This document shows positions 53,310 to 62,851 of a stretch of 64,000 nt of DNA, in pieces. This DNA is from Clostridium simiarum (GTDB lineage Bacteria; Bacillota; Clostridia; Clostridiales; Clostridiaceae), in contig NZ_JAHLQL010000004.1 in NCBI RefSeq assembly GCF_018919175.1, positions 296,535-360,534 of the forward strand. Reading direction: 5' to 3'. A program made the translations under genes and the position numbers. Below the pieces are notes generated by a model, which was not told where the DNA came from, made no database searches, and saw only the letters and a list, made by a program, of their open reading frames with translations. Numbering within the stretch: position 1 is the first letter of the stretch; every line of letters begins with the position of its first letter.

Positions 53310-53505
53310 ATCTAATGAAAAAAACACAAAAAAACTATATTATAGATTTATAGAAACCTTACAGATACTAAGTATTCACAAAGTTAAAGGGGACCTATTA
53401 TTTATTACACCCTATGGACTATTAATAGAGTGAATATGGAAGAACTCTAAATATAATAGTAGTTTTCAGAAAACTATTAAAAAATTAAGAAAGAGGGAGA
53501 TAATA

Positions 53506-55299
53506 ATGAAATTAAAAACACATGATGATAGACTTACCCTTACAAATGGAAGTTATCATGCTTTAGTAAATGCAAGAAAGCCTAAAGGAATTGAAGATAA
53601 AAAAGCTTATTTAATAGGTACTGGAATTGGGGCTTTGGCTGCTGGTTGTTTTTTAATTCGTGATGCTCATATGGATGGCAGCAAAATTACTTTCTTAGAA
53701 CAATTAGATATTCCTGGTGGATCTTTGGACGGAAATGTTCGTCAAAATATGGATTATGTAGCACGTGGCGGACGTGAAATGGGTCATCATTTTGAAGTTT
53801 TATGGAGCTTATTTAGTTCATTACCTTCTACAGAAGATCCTAATATGACTGTGTTAGATCACTTCTATTATACAAACTACGATGATCCAAACTTTAGCAA
53901 TTGTCGTATTACTAAAAACCAAGGTGAGCGCTATGATAATGGAAAATTTAATTTAGGTCAAGATTTAGCAAAAGAATTAGCTGCTTTTGTAAATATGCAA
54001 GATGAAGAACTTGAAGATAAAACTATTGAAGATATTTTTTCTGAAGAACTTTTAAACACTGATTTCTGGACATACTGGAGAACAATGTTTGCTTTTGAGA
54101 ACTGGCATAGTGCTTTAGAGATGAAATTATATATGAATCGTTTCATCCACCATGTTGGAGGCTTACCAACACTTTCAGCTTTACAATTTTCAAGACATGA
54201 TCAATACACTTCATTTGTAAAACCTATGGTTAAGTATTTAGAAGATCATGGTGCTAAATTTGAATATGGAGTTACTGTTGATAATGTTGAGTTCTCAATT
54301 TCAGATGATAAAAAGGTTGCAAAGAAAATAGTTGCAACAGATAAAACTGGAAAAGATATCTCTATTGATTTAACAGAAAAGGACTTAGTATTTATTACTA
54401 ACGGTTCTATGACTGAAGGTTCAGGATATGGTGATGACAATACTCCTGCACCATTTAATAAGGAACCAGAAGGATGCTGGAAGTTATGGAGAAATATAGC
54501 AGCTCAATCAGATGAGTTTGGAAGACCAGATAAATTCTGTACAGATACAGAAAAATCTAACTGGGAGTCTTGTACAGTAACTTGTCATGATGAACGTGTT
54601 CCAGAGTACATTGAAAAGATTACAAAACGTTCACCATACGGCGGACGTACTGTAACAGGTGGAATAGTTTCAGCTCTTGACTCTTCATGGTTGATGAGTT
54701 GGACAATAAACCGTCAAGAACAGTATTATGGACAACCTGAAAAAGACGTTGTTGTTTGGGTATATGGTTTGTTCTCTGATGTCCCTGGAGATTATATTAA
54801 AAAACCTATGAGAGATTGTACTGGTAAGGAAATCACAAAAGAATGGTTATATCATATAGGTGTTCCTACAGATAAAATTGAAGAATTAGCAGGATCATGT
54901 AGTGCAGTTCCTGTTATGATGCCATATATTACATCTCAATTTATGCCTCGTGCAGCTGGAGATCGTCCATATGTTGTACCAAAGAATGGAGTAAACTTTG
55001 CTTTCCTTGGACAATTTGCTGAAACATTAGATGATCCAGGTCGTGATACTGTATTTACTATAGAATATTCAGGACGTACAGCTATGGAAGCAGTATATGT
55101 TTTAACTGGAGTTGAAAAAGGAGTTCCTGAAGTATTTTCTTCAAGATATGATATCCGCTATTTATTAAATGCAGGTGTATGTTTATTAGATGGAGAAAAA
55201 CCAAAACTTGATTTACCACCAATGACTAGACGTAAAATTTTAAAACAAGTAGCAGGAACAGACATTGAAAAGTTATTAAAAGAATATGGAATTGTTTAA
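53506..55299 (+). CDS. ohyA: Oleate hydratase
   Basis: A 597-residue FAD-dependent fatty-acid double-bond hydratase ('67 kDa myosin-cross-reactive antigen' family) that converts oleate to 10-hydroxystearate and detoxifies unsaturated fatty acids. The FAD-binding loop is GTGIGALAAGCFLIRD near residue 38, the active-site loop is RGGREMGHHFEVLW near 85, and the C-terminal region has PYITSQFMPRAAGDRP and FAFLGQFAET-like FAFLGQFAETLDDPGRDTVF. Length matches the family. AGAGGGAG precedes the ATG. It is monocistronic, with terminators on both sides. Confidence 0.95.
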   Translation: MKLKTHDDRLTLTNGSYHALVNARKPKGIEDKKAYLIGTGIGALAAGCFLIRDAHMDGSKITFLEQLDIPGGSLDGNVRQNMDYVARGGREMGHHFEVLWSLFSSLPSTEDPNMTVLDHFYYTNYDDPNFSNCRITKNQGERYDNGKFNLGQDLAKELAAFVNMQDEELEDKTIEDIFSEELLNTDFWTYWRTMFAFENWHSALEMKLYMNRFIHHVGGLPTLSALQFSRHDQYTSFVKPMVKYLEDHGAKFEYGVTVDNVEFSISDDKKVAKKIVATDKTGKDISIDLTEKDLVFITNGSMTEGSGYGDDNTPAPFNKEPEGCWKLWRNIAAQSDEFGRPDKFCTDTEKSNWESCTVTCHDERVPEYIEKITKRSPYGGRTVTGGIVSALDSSWLMSWTINRQEQYYGQPEKDVVVWVYGLFSDVPGDYIKKPMRDCTGKEITKEWLYHIGVPTDKIEELAGSCSAVPVMMPYITSQFMPRAAGDRPYVVPKNGVNFAFLGQFAETLDDPGRDTVFTIEYSGRTAMEAVYVLTGVEKGVPEVFSSRYDIRYLLNAGVCLLDGEKPKLDLPPMTRRKILKQVAGTDIEKLLKEYGIV

Positions 55300-55327
55300 T
55301 GACATTTACAGTTAGATAATTTGATTG

Positions 55328-55357
55328 AAATCCCGAATTTTAAAAAAATCGGGATTT
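55328..55357 (+). terminator. Terminator after oleate hydratase
   Basis: AAATCCCGA and TCGGGATTT pair around a 12-base loop and are followed by TAATTTATT. Confidence 0.7.
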
Positions 55358-55382
55358 TAATTTATTGTAGCTATTATTCATA

Positions 55383-55410
55383 TTGCCATTTGATATATTG
55401 ATAATATAGT
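55383..55410 (+). promoter_or_regulatory. Promoter of the AAA+/propeller/VWA module
   Basis: TTGCCA, a 16-base spacer and TATAGT. It lies 27 bases before the TTG start and just upstream of the AAGGAGG site. Confidence 0.5.
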
Positions 55411-55437
55411 AGAATATCATACGAAGGAGGAACCTCT

Positions 55438-57555
55438 TTGAAAGAAAAAATAGATCTCAAACAAGGTTATATTCCTACTATAGGAGAAATGCAAAGTTGG
55501 TATGAAGATGATTTACGTAAGGAAGCGTTAAAATCATCGGAATACGAGAATAATAAAAAAATAGAAGAACAAGGGGCGTTTTTTAAAGCTTTTCGAAAAT
55601 GTGAAGAAAGGGATTATGAAATCCCTAATGATTCTAAAAAAAACAATGTTTATTATGAAAAATATAGAGCTTATGTAGAAGAAGAAACAGAAAACAAGGG
55701 CAAAAAGATACAAGAAATTGAAAATTCAATTGAATATGAAAAGTTTTTCCTTCGCTTAGAAAGAAGAGTAAATAGCGAGAGTAATAATTACAGTCATTAT
55801 GGCAGTAATTCAGCTACAAGATATAGGGTTGATTGCATAAAAAAATTAGAAAAAGAGTTAGAGGTAATTGTAGAAAATTCTCCAGAAGCATGGGAATTTT
55901 ATTATAAACGTCAACTGATAAGTGATATAGAAACCCAACATCAGCAGCGTTTGGTAACTGTACCTTATGTAGTCAAAGCAAAACAAAAGGTAATAGATTC
56001 GTTAAATTTAGGTGTTCCTGTGTATATTGTAGGACATTTGGGAAGTGGAAAAACACAATTAGCAACTGAAGCAGCCCTAGATTTTACTATTCAGAATAGA
56101 ATACAAAGAGAATTAGAAGATAAAATGGAAGATTGGTTTTCGAGAAATCCAAATGCCACAGAAAAGGATGCTATTGAAAAATTTGGACAATTTAATGAAG
56201 AAAGAAAGCTTCACTATAAAAATATTTTAACTAATGGAAGTAAAGAAGAAATAGAATCGCTGCAGCCACTATTTATATCTGGGTCCCATAATTTAACTTA
56301 TGAAGATATGTTTGTAGAGAAAACTTTGACTCTCAAACACAGCTTCTCTAAAGGGTCTTTTGCGGATTATCTGAACATGATTATAGGAGATTTTTATGAG
56401 TGGATGGATGAGCACAGAACTAGACTAGAGAAGATGACTGATGAAGAACAGTTACAACTTAAAATTCAAATATGGAAAAGTTTTTCTGATTTATTGGTAG
56501 CAAGTAATAGCGCTTTTGGTACTGAAATCAAAAAAATAGAAAGAGAAATTTTGATTGCAGTAAAAGAGGGGCGACCTGTAATTGTAGACGAATTAAATAC
56601 AATTGCCATGCAAAACTTAATTGCTTTAAATGATATTTTGCAGCGTCATGCAGGGAATACAGCTTATATCACAGGAGTTGGTCCTGTTCTCATTAAACCT
56701 GGATTTGGATTTATTGGTACAGGAAACCTGTCAAGCCAAATGGTTAATTATGAAGGAACAAATGAGTTAAATCCAGCATTTAAATCACGTTTCGTAACCA
56801 TTGAATATAATTATGTACCTCAAAAGACAATTGGTTCCTTAGAAGATCAAGGGCTCCCAGAAAGAAATGAACTTTTTAGAATAATAATAGCGCGATTAGC
56901 TGATAAAAATGGAAATATTCATATTCCTAATTCCAAAAGGACATTAGAAGAATTGTTTAGATTTTCTCAGTTGTGCAGGGTTACTCAAAATGTTTTTATG
57001 GGTAAATGTAAAGATGACGAAGCTCAAAAAGATTGCGGAGCGGATGAACTAGAGTTAAGGGAGTCAGTGTTATCAATTCGTAGTATTTTACATGTTTTAG
57101 ATAATTGGAATCGAGGCGAAGAAAAAGACTTAAGCAAAGCTTTGTGGGATGGCTTTATTAGTTCAATTACTTATCCTGACGACCAAAACTATATTCTCTC
57201 ACAAGCAGTACGTTTTGGATTTTTTCCTATGGGAGAAGGATGGAAGGTTGAGACAAAAGGCTTAGGAGAAGCAACCACAACCTATGATGAAATTCGTACT
57301 CGTCCATATAACTATGTAAGGCCATTAACAGAAACTTTAAGCTATTTAGATGTAGTTCATCTGATATTTGGGAAAGGAACTCCGAGAAAAACTTTTCCAA
57401 AAGGACTAAAAGAAACTTTTGAAGCTGCCATTGATGATTCATCGCGAATTGATGCGGCAGAGTATCAAAAGCTAGATCAACAATTATCTCATTTAGAGCA
57501 TTCAAAAGATCTACTTGAATACTTAGAAGGCAATGGAGAAGAAAAATGGAAATAA
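55438..57555 (+). CDS. MoxR-like AAA+ ATPase of a VWA-linked module
   Basis: A 705-residue AAA+ protein. Residues 1-175 are a charged, helical N-terminal region. Walker A is GHLGSGKT at 199-206. Walker B, RPVIVDELNT, lies about 180 residues later, so the core carries an unusually large helical insertion. Sensor 1 is IGTGNLSS and the arginine-finger region is NPAFKSRF, both MoxR-like. TTG start behind AAGGAGG. It overlaps the next gene by 10 bases. MoxR/VWA pairs act as chaperone-like remodelling machines or in defence; the target here is unknown. Confidence 0.85.
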   Translation: MKEKIDLKQGYIPTIGEMQSWYEDDLRKEALKSSEYENNKKIEEQGAFFKAFRKCEERDYEIPNDSKKNNVYYEKYRAYVEEETENKGKKIQEIENSIEYEKFFLRLERRVNSESNNYSHYGSNSATRYRVDCIKKLEKELEVIVENSPEAWEFYYKRQLISDIETQHQQRLVTVPYVVKAKQKVIDSLNLGVPVYIVGHLGSGKTQLATEAALDFTIQNRIQRELEDKMEDWFSRNPNATEKDAIEKFGQFNEERKLHYKNILTNGSKEEIESLQPLFISGSHNLTYEDMFVEKTLTLKHSFSKGSFADYLNMIIGDFYEWMDEHRTRLEKMTDEEQLQLKIQIWKSFSDLLVASNSAFGTEIKKIEREILIAVKEGRPVIVDELNTIAMQNLIALNDILQRHAGNTAYITGVGPVLIKPGFGFIGTGNLSSQMVNYEGTNELNPAFKSRFVTIEYNYVPQKTIGSLEDQGLPERNELFRIIIARLADKNGNIHIPNSKRTLEELFRFSQLCRVTQNVFMGKCKDDEAQKDCGADELELRESVLSIRSILHVLDNWNRGEEKDLSKALWDGFISSITYPDDQNYILSQAVRFGFFPMGEGWKVETKGLGEATTTYDEIRTRPYNYVRPLTETLSYLDVVHLIFGKGTPRKTFPKGLKETFEAAIDDSSRIDAAEYQKLDQQLSHLEHSKDLLEYLEGNGEEKWK

Positions 57556-58781
57556 ATTTGTCTGTAGACAGGAAGGATTTTAAGAGTCAAGTTGAAGAGC
57601 TAAGAGAAAAACTGAATGAATGCCAAACAAATGGAATTTTAGATGATGGTTTCAAAGAACAATTAAACAAACTTTTAAAAATAGAAGAAGAGTTATTGAC
57701 TGATTTAATTCCCTATTATCGAGTTTATGTAAATGATATTAAGAAGACTTCAATGAGGATAAATCCCATAAAGCAATTGGGGGCTTTTAGTTTTGATAGT
57801 TTTTTACAAACTTCATTGAGGATTAATAAGAACCTTTTTATTACAAGTAGTATAGATAGAAAAGTTCAATTTTTTTATATAGACATTGCAGACGATTCTT
57901 CTGATTATAATCAAATTGAAGGAGAGTGGAGTCCTCCTATTAAAGAAATAAAAGAGACAATTTCATTTATGTGCAAATTAAATGGCAAAGAAATTTTGCT
58001 CTTTGGAGTCAGAGGAGGATGTTATCTAATTTCAAGCGATAATTTTGATAAGCTACCTAATGTTAATGGAGAGATTAAAGTTAAAAGGGTTCAAACAAAT
58101 TATGATTTTAATGGATTTGGAAGATGTTTAGCAATTAGAGATGGCTTATTTGTAGCGGAAAATGGAGATGAAAAGTTAAATTTATTTGAAATAATAAAGG
58201 AAAATGATGAATATGGTTTAGTTTTTCATAAAGATATATATTGCACTATTCCAAATTGGACTGTACTAGAAAAAATAAATGATGATTATTTTGTACTTGG
58301 AACAAAGATGGGAAATTTATATTTTATCAAATATGAGAACAAACAAATTACCATTACAGAAAAGGTTGATTTTCTAAATGATGAAATAAGGCAAATTAGA
58401 TGTTTAGAAGATGAGAATGGTAACAAGAAATCACTTATAGTGACAGGCAATAAAGGACAGCTTAAGCTATTTTCTTTATATGAAGATTCAAAAACTATGA
58501 AAATAGAATTGAATGATTTAAAAGGTAATTTGTTTGACATTCAATCTAAAAAAGGCACAGCTATAGTTTTAAGTGAAGATGGAATCATATACTTGTTTGA
58601 AGAGAATTTTGGAAATTGGTATCTAAATGAAGATGCAACAATTAAAGATATATTTTTTACTAATGTCCTTAAATTAGATGTTTCAAAATATCTGTTGATG
58701 GATATAGAAGGTAAATTAAATTTGCTACACATTGATCGAATTGATACACCAAAAGACTTGTGGAATCTGCCGTTGTATTAA
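57546..58781 (+). CDS. Coiled-coil and beta-propeller-like protein of the module
   Basis: A 411-residue protein. Residues 1-70 are predicted helical coiled coil (FKSQVEELREKLNECQ, EQLNKLLKIEEELL). From about 85 on there are repeated beta-rich units resembling a WD40/quinoprotein-type propeller: NLFITSSIDRKVQFFYID, EILLFGVRGGCYLISS, YFVLGTKMGNLYFIKYE, SLIVTGNKGQLKLFSL, TAIVLSEDGIIYLFEE. About five to seven blades fit. No enzyme motif is seen, so it is probably the adaptor or sensor between the ATPase and VWA proteins. It is translationally coupled to the ATPase. Confidence 0.75.
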   Translation: MEINLSVDRKDFKSQVEELREKLNECQTNGILDDGFKEQLNKLLKIEEELLTDLIPYYRVYVNDIKKTSMRINPIKQLGAFSFDSFLQTSLRINKNLFITSSIDRKVQFFYIDIADDSSDYNQIEGEWSPPIKEIKETISFMCKLNGKEILLFGVRGGCYLISSDNFDKLPNVNGEIKVKRVQTNYDFNGFGRCLAIRDGLFVAENGDEKLNLFEIIKENDEYGLVFHKDIYCTIPNWTVLEKINDDYFVLGTKMGNLYFIKYENKQITITEKVDFLNDEIRQIRCLEDENGNKKSLIVTGNKGQLKLFSLYEDSKTMKIELNDLKGNLFDIQSKKGTAIVLSEDGIIYLFEENFGNWYLNEDATIKDIFFTNVLKLDVSKYLLMDIEGKLNLLHIDRIDTPKDLWNLPLY

Positions 58782-58939
58782 GGCATCTTCAAAAAACAAA
58801 TAAGTCAATATGCTCGTCTATTTTTTGTTATACTGCGTCAACAGAACCCTTAGATAGTGCTACTATCTGCGGAACCTGTTTCCTTGTCTAACTCAAAATA
58901 TACTTCCCATCTTTGACTTATTATTTATTTTCAGATGCC
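58782..58939. mobile_element. 158-bp MITE
   Basis: The element begins GGCATCTTCAAAAAACAAAT and ends with the imperfect inverse, (A)ATAATAAATAAGTCAA-type sequence read as TTGACTTATTATTTATTT then TCAGATGCC. The terminal inverted repeats are about 27 bases. It is flanked on both sides by TAA, a likely 3-bp target duplication; the left TAA is the stop codon of the propeller gene. There is no coding capacity. It splits the operon between propeller and VWA genes while leaving the VWA ribosome site intact. Confidence 0.75.
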
Positions 58940-58956
58940 TAATAGGAGGGATGAGT

Positions 58957-60900
58957 ATGTTTGACTTTGATGAACAAACACTAATTGAAGAATCTAAAAA
59001 ACATTGCGAAGAGTTTTTGCAAAAAGAACAACGCTCATTAGCCACATTTACAAGAGATTCTAGTCTGATGTATATTACTGATTCAAAACTACAAAGATTT
59101 ATATTAGACTCTTCCAAAGGAATTTTGTACCTACCCTTGGAAAGTTTTTTAGATAAAAAATTAGATGACAATCAAATCATGTGGCATATCTATTATGAGC
59201 TAGCCTTATATCCTGATTGGAAAAAGCAAACTAAAAAATATCTGAATAGAAAAAAAGATTGGCAGAAAGAAATTGATCACATGACAAGGTATATTATCAC
59301 TAGGATAAAAAAAGAAGGTCTAGAAAATGACCCTGCATATAGGCCTAAAATTATTTCTAATTATGTGAGAAAAGAAATTTTTGATTTGTTACATCTATTG
59401 GATAAACAAACATCTTTTCTAAGAGTTTTGCAGATGTGTCCTATATATAGGGATGAAGAAAACTTTAAAAAAATTGTTTCATATATGAAACAGACAGGTA
59501 AGACCATTGAGTCAATTTCTCAAATGCCTAAGCATAGAGCTTTTGCAAATAGCTTTTTTATTATTGAATTATATAAAATAGAGCCTAAAATTGAAGAAAG
59601 TGCTCTAAATCCCTTTGATAGAAAAATTTTTAATCAGCCTTTTTTTGATTTTATTCATTATCAATTAATTAGACAGATAAATAATGATCAAGGAATCATA
59701 GAGAGAGATCCATTCATTCGTTCCTTCATCTATCCAACGTTTGAACAATTATGGAAACAAGAAATTGATGAAATGATGCTTTATAAATCAAAAGGACAGA
59801 GGGAAGAAAAGGTTAAAGGAAGTGAAAATCCTTTTGAACAGTCAAAAGCAGATGAGATGCCAGATTCACTAGAATCTACTCAAGAAGAAGTGGAAAAGAT
59901 TTTAGAAGAAATGATGGATCAACAAGACCAAATAAGTGAGAGTATACAAAATACCATGCAAGGTAAGGTAGATTTAGAGACTTATGGGATTAGTCAATCA
60001 GATCAACAGTTATTTGAATTTTATTCAAATAAAATGAAATTAGAAAGAGAACAAATGCGTCAATTTTGGAAGAAATTGATAGGGAACGCAAAAAAAGAAG
60101 TAAGTGTAAAAAAATATGGTCAAGTAAAGGGAAAACTAGATGTGGATAGTTTTATTAACTTTTATCCGGATTTTGTAGAAGCTGAAAAAAAGGGAAGCTA
60201 CAAAAATCTTCCGATTTTTAATAGATACTTATTAGAGACTAGGGCAGATGTATTACCTGAAAGAATAGAGATTTCTTTTGTTATAGATAACTCAGGATCA
60301 ATGAATCCGTCAAAAATTGAGGTGGCTAGAAAAGCTTTGGCAGTGACCTTGCTGTCCATAGATGATTTTAATAGATATTTAAAAAGTAATGCAGAGCAAT
60401 TGAATCAAAAAGTAGACGTTTTAAGTGAAACTTGTTTTTTTGGCAGTAGGTATTATAATGTTAAAGAATTTAACGATAAAAATGTGAAAGAAAAAGAAAA
60501 AAGTGATATAATTCGCTCAATTGTAAAGCTAAATGCAACAGATGGAGCAACAGATGATGCAAGCTGTCTTAAGGAAATATCTAATAGAATTACGCCCATA
60601 CAGGAAAGTGAACTTAAAAAAGGAAAACAAATAAAAATAGTATTTGAAGTTACAGATGGTGCATCAAGTTTTCCAGGATCATCAAAAGAAGCTGTACAAG
60701 AATTATTATCTAAAAATGTTGAAGTTTATGCCTTTCAAATAGGGAAAAATAGCGAAGCAAGTAAAAAAAATTTTAACTTCGTATGGAATGAAGGATACAA
60801 ACAACCACACGGAGTAATGATTGGTGAACAAGTAGAAAAACTGCCAAAAGAACTGCTAAAAGCAGTAAGAAAAAATATGCAGTCTATTTTTAATAATTAG
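58957..60900 (+). CDS. VWA-domain protein of the MoxR-linked module
   Basis: A 647-residue protein. The N-terminal two thirds are mostly helical, including a Glu/Gln-rich stretch (about 300-350: EEVEKILEEMMDQQDQISES). The C-terminal VWA domain has an intact MIDAS: DNSGSM (about 442-447), the Thr loop (ATDGATDD) and the Asp loop (EVTDGASS). GGAGGG ends at 58950, so I prefer the ATG at 58957 to the one at 58951 that abuts it. The architecture, helical region then VWA with a paired MoxR ATPase, matches CoxE/YehP-type partners. Confidence 0.87.
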   Translation: MFDFDEQTLIEESKKHCEEFLQKEQRSLATFTRDSSLMYITDSKLQRFILDSSKGILYLPLESFLDKKLDDNQIMWHIYYELALYPDWKKQTKKYLNRKKDWQKEIDHMTRYIITRIKKEGLENDPAYRPKIISNYVRKEIFDLLHLLDKQTSFLRVLQMCPIYRDEENFKKIVSYMKQTGKTIESISQMPKHRAFANSFFIIELYKIEPKIEESALNPFDRKIFNQPFFDFIHYQLIRQINNDQGIIERDPFIRSFIYPTFEQLWKQEIDEMMLYKSKGQREEKVKGSENPFEQSKADEMPDSLESTQEEVEKILEEMMDQQDQISESIQNTMQGKVDLETYGISQSDQQLFEFYSNKMKLEREQMRQFWKKLIGNAKKEVSVKKYGQVKGKLDVDSFINFYPDFVEAEKKGSYKNLPIFNRYLLETRADVLPERIEISFVIDNSGSMNPSKIEVARKALAVTLLSIDDFNRYLKSNAEQLNQKVDVLSETCFFGSRYYNVKEFNDKNVKEKEKSDIIRSIVKLNATDGATDDASCLKEISNRITPIQESELKKGKQIKIVFEVTDGASSFPGSSKEAVQELLSKNVEVYAFQIGKNSEASKKNFNFVWNEGYKQPHGVMIGEQVEKLPKELLKAVRKNMQSIFNN

Positions 60901-61036
60901 TGTTGACAGCGGATTTTTTTAATATAACAAAATCAGGACGTTGCATTTTGAAATCCAGAGTATATACTATATCTACCTCATAATGGGTAAGTAAAGTAAC
61001 ATCTCTAAGGATTTGAAGGTCTTAAGTAAATAGCGA

Positions 61037-61116
61037 AGTGTGCTGTGTGTTCCCTAAGACGAGAGTTTTAGGGAAATTTTGCTTTATGGAGTTTAACAAA
61101 TACGAAGAACTAAGAG
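61037..61116 (+). repeat. Diverged direct repeat with terminator hairpin, copy 1
   Basis: The segment holds TTCCCTAA and TTAGGGAA (61050-61057, 61068-61075) as a stem, followed by ATTTTG. It aligns along its length with 62637-62718, starting AGTGTG and ending near AAGAG. It probably terminates the VWA transcript. Confidence 0.6.
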
Positions 61117-61303
61117 GTTTTGCGCATTTGTTTATTGAAATAATGGATAAATGCCCCGCGCTCAACCATACATAAAGCAATGGTAAAAAATATCTAAGCT
61201 TAATAAAAGAAGTGGAGGATTATACATTGATTTCATTGAAGAGTTCTAAAAGTAACTTATCCATCTGTTTTAATAAATATTGATTATATAGGAATAAAAA
61301 TGA

Positions 61304-61370
61304 TATAATTGGGTTCAACAATGACACTCTACTTTTGGATAGTCTTACATTGTAAGTGAACTCAATTATA
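61304..61370 (+). promoter_or_regulatory. Inverted repeat in the radical SAM leader
   Basis: TATAATTGGGTTCA and TGAACTCAATTATA pair with a single mismatch across a 39-base loop, 120 bases upstream of the gene. It may be a leader RNA structure or a paired regulator site. Confidence 0.45.
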
Positions 61371-61491
61371 CCAAAAAAGGGAGGCATTATTTTTTTGGTA
61401 AAAAACTCTGCAACCCTTGATATATCAAGAGAAAATCTAAAAACAGTGTAAAAAATTTCACACTAACGGATTAATTAGAGGAGGATACATT

Positions 61492-62616
61492 ATGAAAATT
61501 TCAAAGAGTGATGCGTTGATATGGTTTGATTTTTTTGCCCAATTACCTGAGGATGAGGGGCTTAGTGTAAAACATGAGGAAATCATTTATGCTACCTTAG
61601 CACAAATTGAGGCAGTTATCGATCATAGAAATGATAAATTAATGTCAGAAATTAAAGGCTTAAAGACTTTAGAAAATAGAACTTTTTTTGTGGGGAATGA
61701 AAATAAATTCTCAAAGGGATGTCGTTCCTGTCTTTTAGGGACTGGATTAAGTGCAATTAGAAAAACAAACAAATGTAACTTAGAGTGTAAGTTCTGTTAT
61801 AATTATGGACAACTAGAAGATATACCTCCCATTGGAGAAGGGATGTGGGAAATTGGGGGAAGTAAATTTTATGAGAAGGATATTGATTTGCTTCTTTCAA
61901 TTCACCAGAAGCCTACAGGCATTTCCTACGTTTATTTAGAGCCATTTATGGAAATTGAAAAATACTATTCCGTTATAAAGAAATTTAGTGATGCAGGGAT
62001 TTATCAACATCTATACACCAACGGAACTTTAGCTACAGAAGAGACATTGAAAGCATTGGGTGAAGCTGGTCTTGATGAGATACGTTTTAACCTTGGTGCT
62101 TCTAATTGTTCAGATAAAGTTATTGAGAATATTGGAATTGCTAAAAAATATATTAAAAATGTGGGTATTGAAACTCCAATGACTCCTGAGTTTTTTGAAA
62201 CATTCTTTAAGAAAAAGCAAGCTATTTTAGATACAAAACTGGATTTTATTAATTGTGCAGAATTACATTTAAATGAGAACAACATAGACAACTATTCTGA
62301 GGATAACATGTATATTTCAAGACAGGGCTACATATCTCCAATTTGGAGTAGGGAATTAACTTTCAAATTAATGAAAATAGCCGATGAAGAAAATTGGGAT
62401 TTAGCAGTTCATGATTGTTCAAACTACACAAAATTTGCTAGAGGTTTGAATTTAAGTAGCAAAGAAGGTAGGTGGTTCGGAGCTAATGATTATGCCTGTG
62501 AGTTTTCTAGGATTCCATATGAAGCATTTTTCCCAATACTGAATGATGATAATTTTCAATTCTTAAGTGAAGAAGAATTACCAGAAGACTATAAACCAGT
62601 ATTGATAGATTATTAG
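61492..62616 (+). CDS. Radical SAM protein of COG2108 type
   Basis: A 374-residue radical SAM protein. The SAM cluster motif is CNLECKFC (Cys95, Cys99, Cys102), preceded by CRSC (Cys77, Cys80), an extra pair that could bind a second metal site. LYTNGTLAT and LDEIRFNLGA are barrel strands. This layout matches COG2108 proteins, described only as related to pyruvate formate-lyase activases; their substrate is unknown. AGAGGAGG lies before the ATG. It is monocistronic between two repeat-type terminators. Confidence 0.85.
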   Translation: MKISKSDALIWFDFFAQLPEDEGLSVKHEEIIYATLAQIEAVIDHRNDKLMSEIKGLKTLENRTFFVGNENKFSKGCRSCLLGTGLSAIRKTNKCNLECKFCYNYGQLEDIPPIGEGMWEIGGSKFYEKDIDLLLSIHQKPTGISYVYLEPFMEIEKYYSVIKKFSDAGIYQHLYTNGTLATEETLKALGEAGLDEIRFNLGASNCSDKVIENIGIAKKYIKNVGIETPMTPEFFETFFKKKQAILDTKLDFINCAELHLNENNIDNYSEDNMYISRQGYISPIWSRELTFKLMKIADEENWDLAVHDCSNYTKFARGLNLSSKEGRWFGANDYACEFSRIPYEAFFPILNDDNFQFLSEEELPEDYKPVLIDY

Positions 62617-62636
62617 AGTGTCTTATAAAGTTCCAT

Positions 62637-62718
62637 AGTGTGTTTTGTGTTCCCTCAGACTTAGAGTTTGGGGGAATTTTTGTTTGATGAAGTTGTACAA
62701 ATATAAAGAGTTAATGAG
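62637..62718 (+). repeat. Diverged direct repeat with terminator hairpin, copy 2
   Basis: It aligns with 61037-61116, exactly 1600 bases upstream. The stem is TTCCCTCA against TTGGGGGAA, followed by TTTTTG. It begins 20 bases after the radical SAM stop and is its likely terminator. Confidence 0.6.
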
Positions 62719-62851
62719 TAACCCTTTGATTTTCCTCTTACAGGTTTGTATATCTATGTTCCTTATATGCTTAAATTATAGTAATATGTGGATTTTGCAA
62801 GTCCTACTACCTTAGTACAAACACTGCATTATATCCTTATTCTATGTATTT

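Larger units (their letters stand above)
60901..61491 (+). other. Long leader/intergenic region before the radical SAM gene
   Basis: No protein gene is supported in these 590 bases. They hold one copy of an 80-bp repeat with a terminator hairpin (61037-61116), and an inverted repeat at 61304-61370, described separately. Near 61369-61401 TACCAAAAAA and TTTTTTGGTA could form a further hairpin. Confidence 0.5.
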
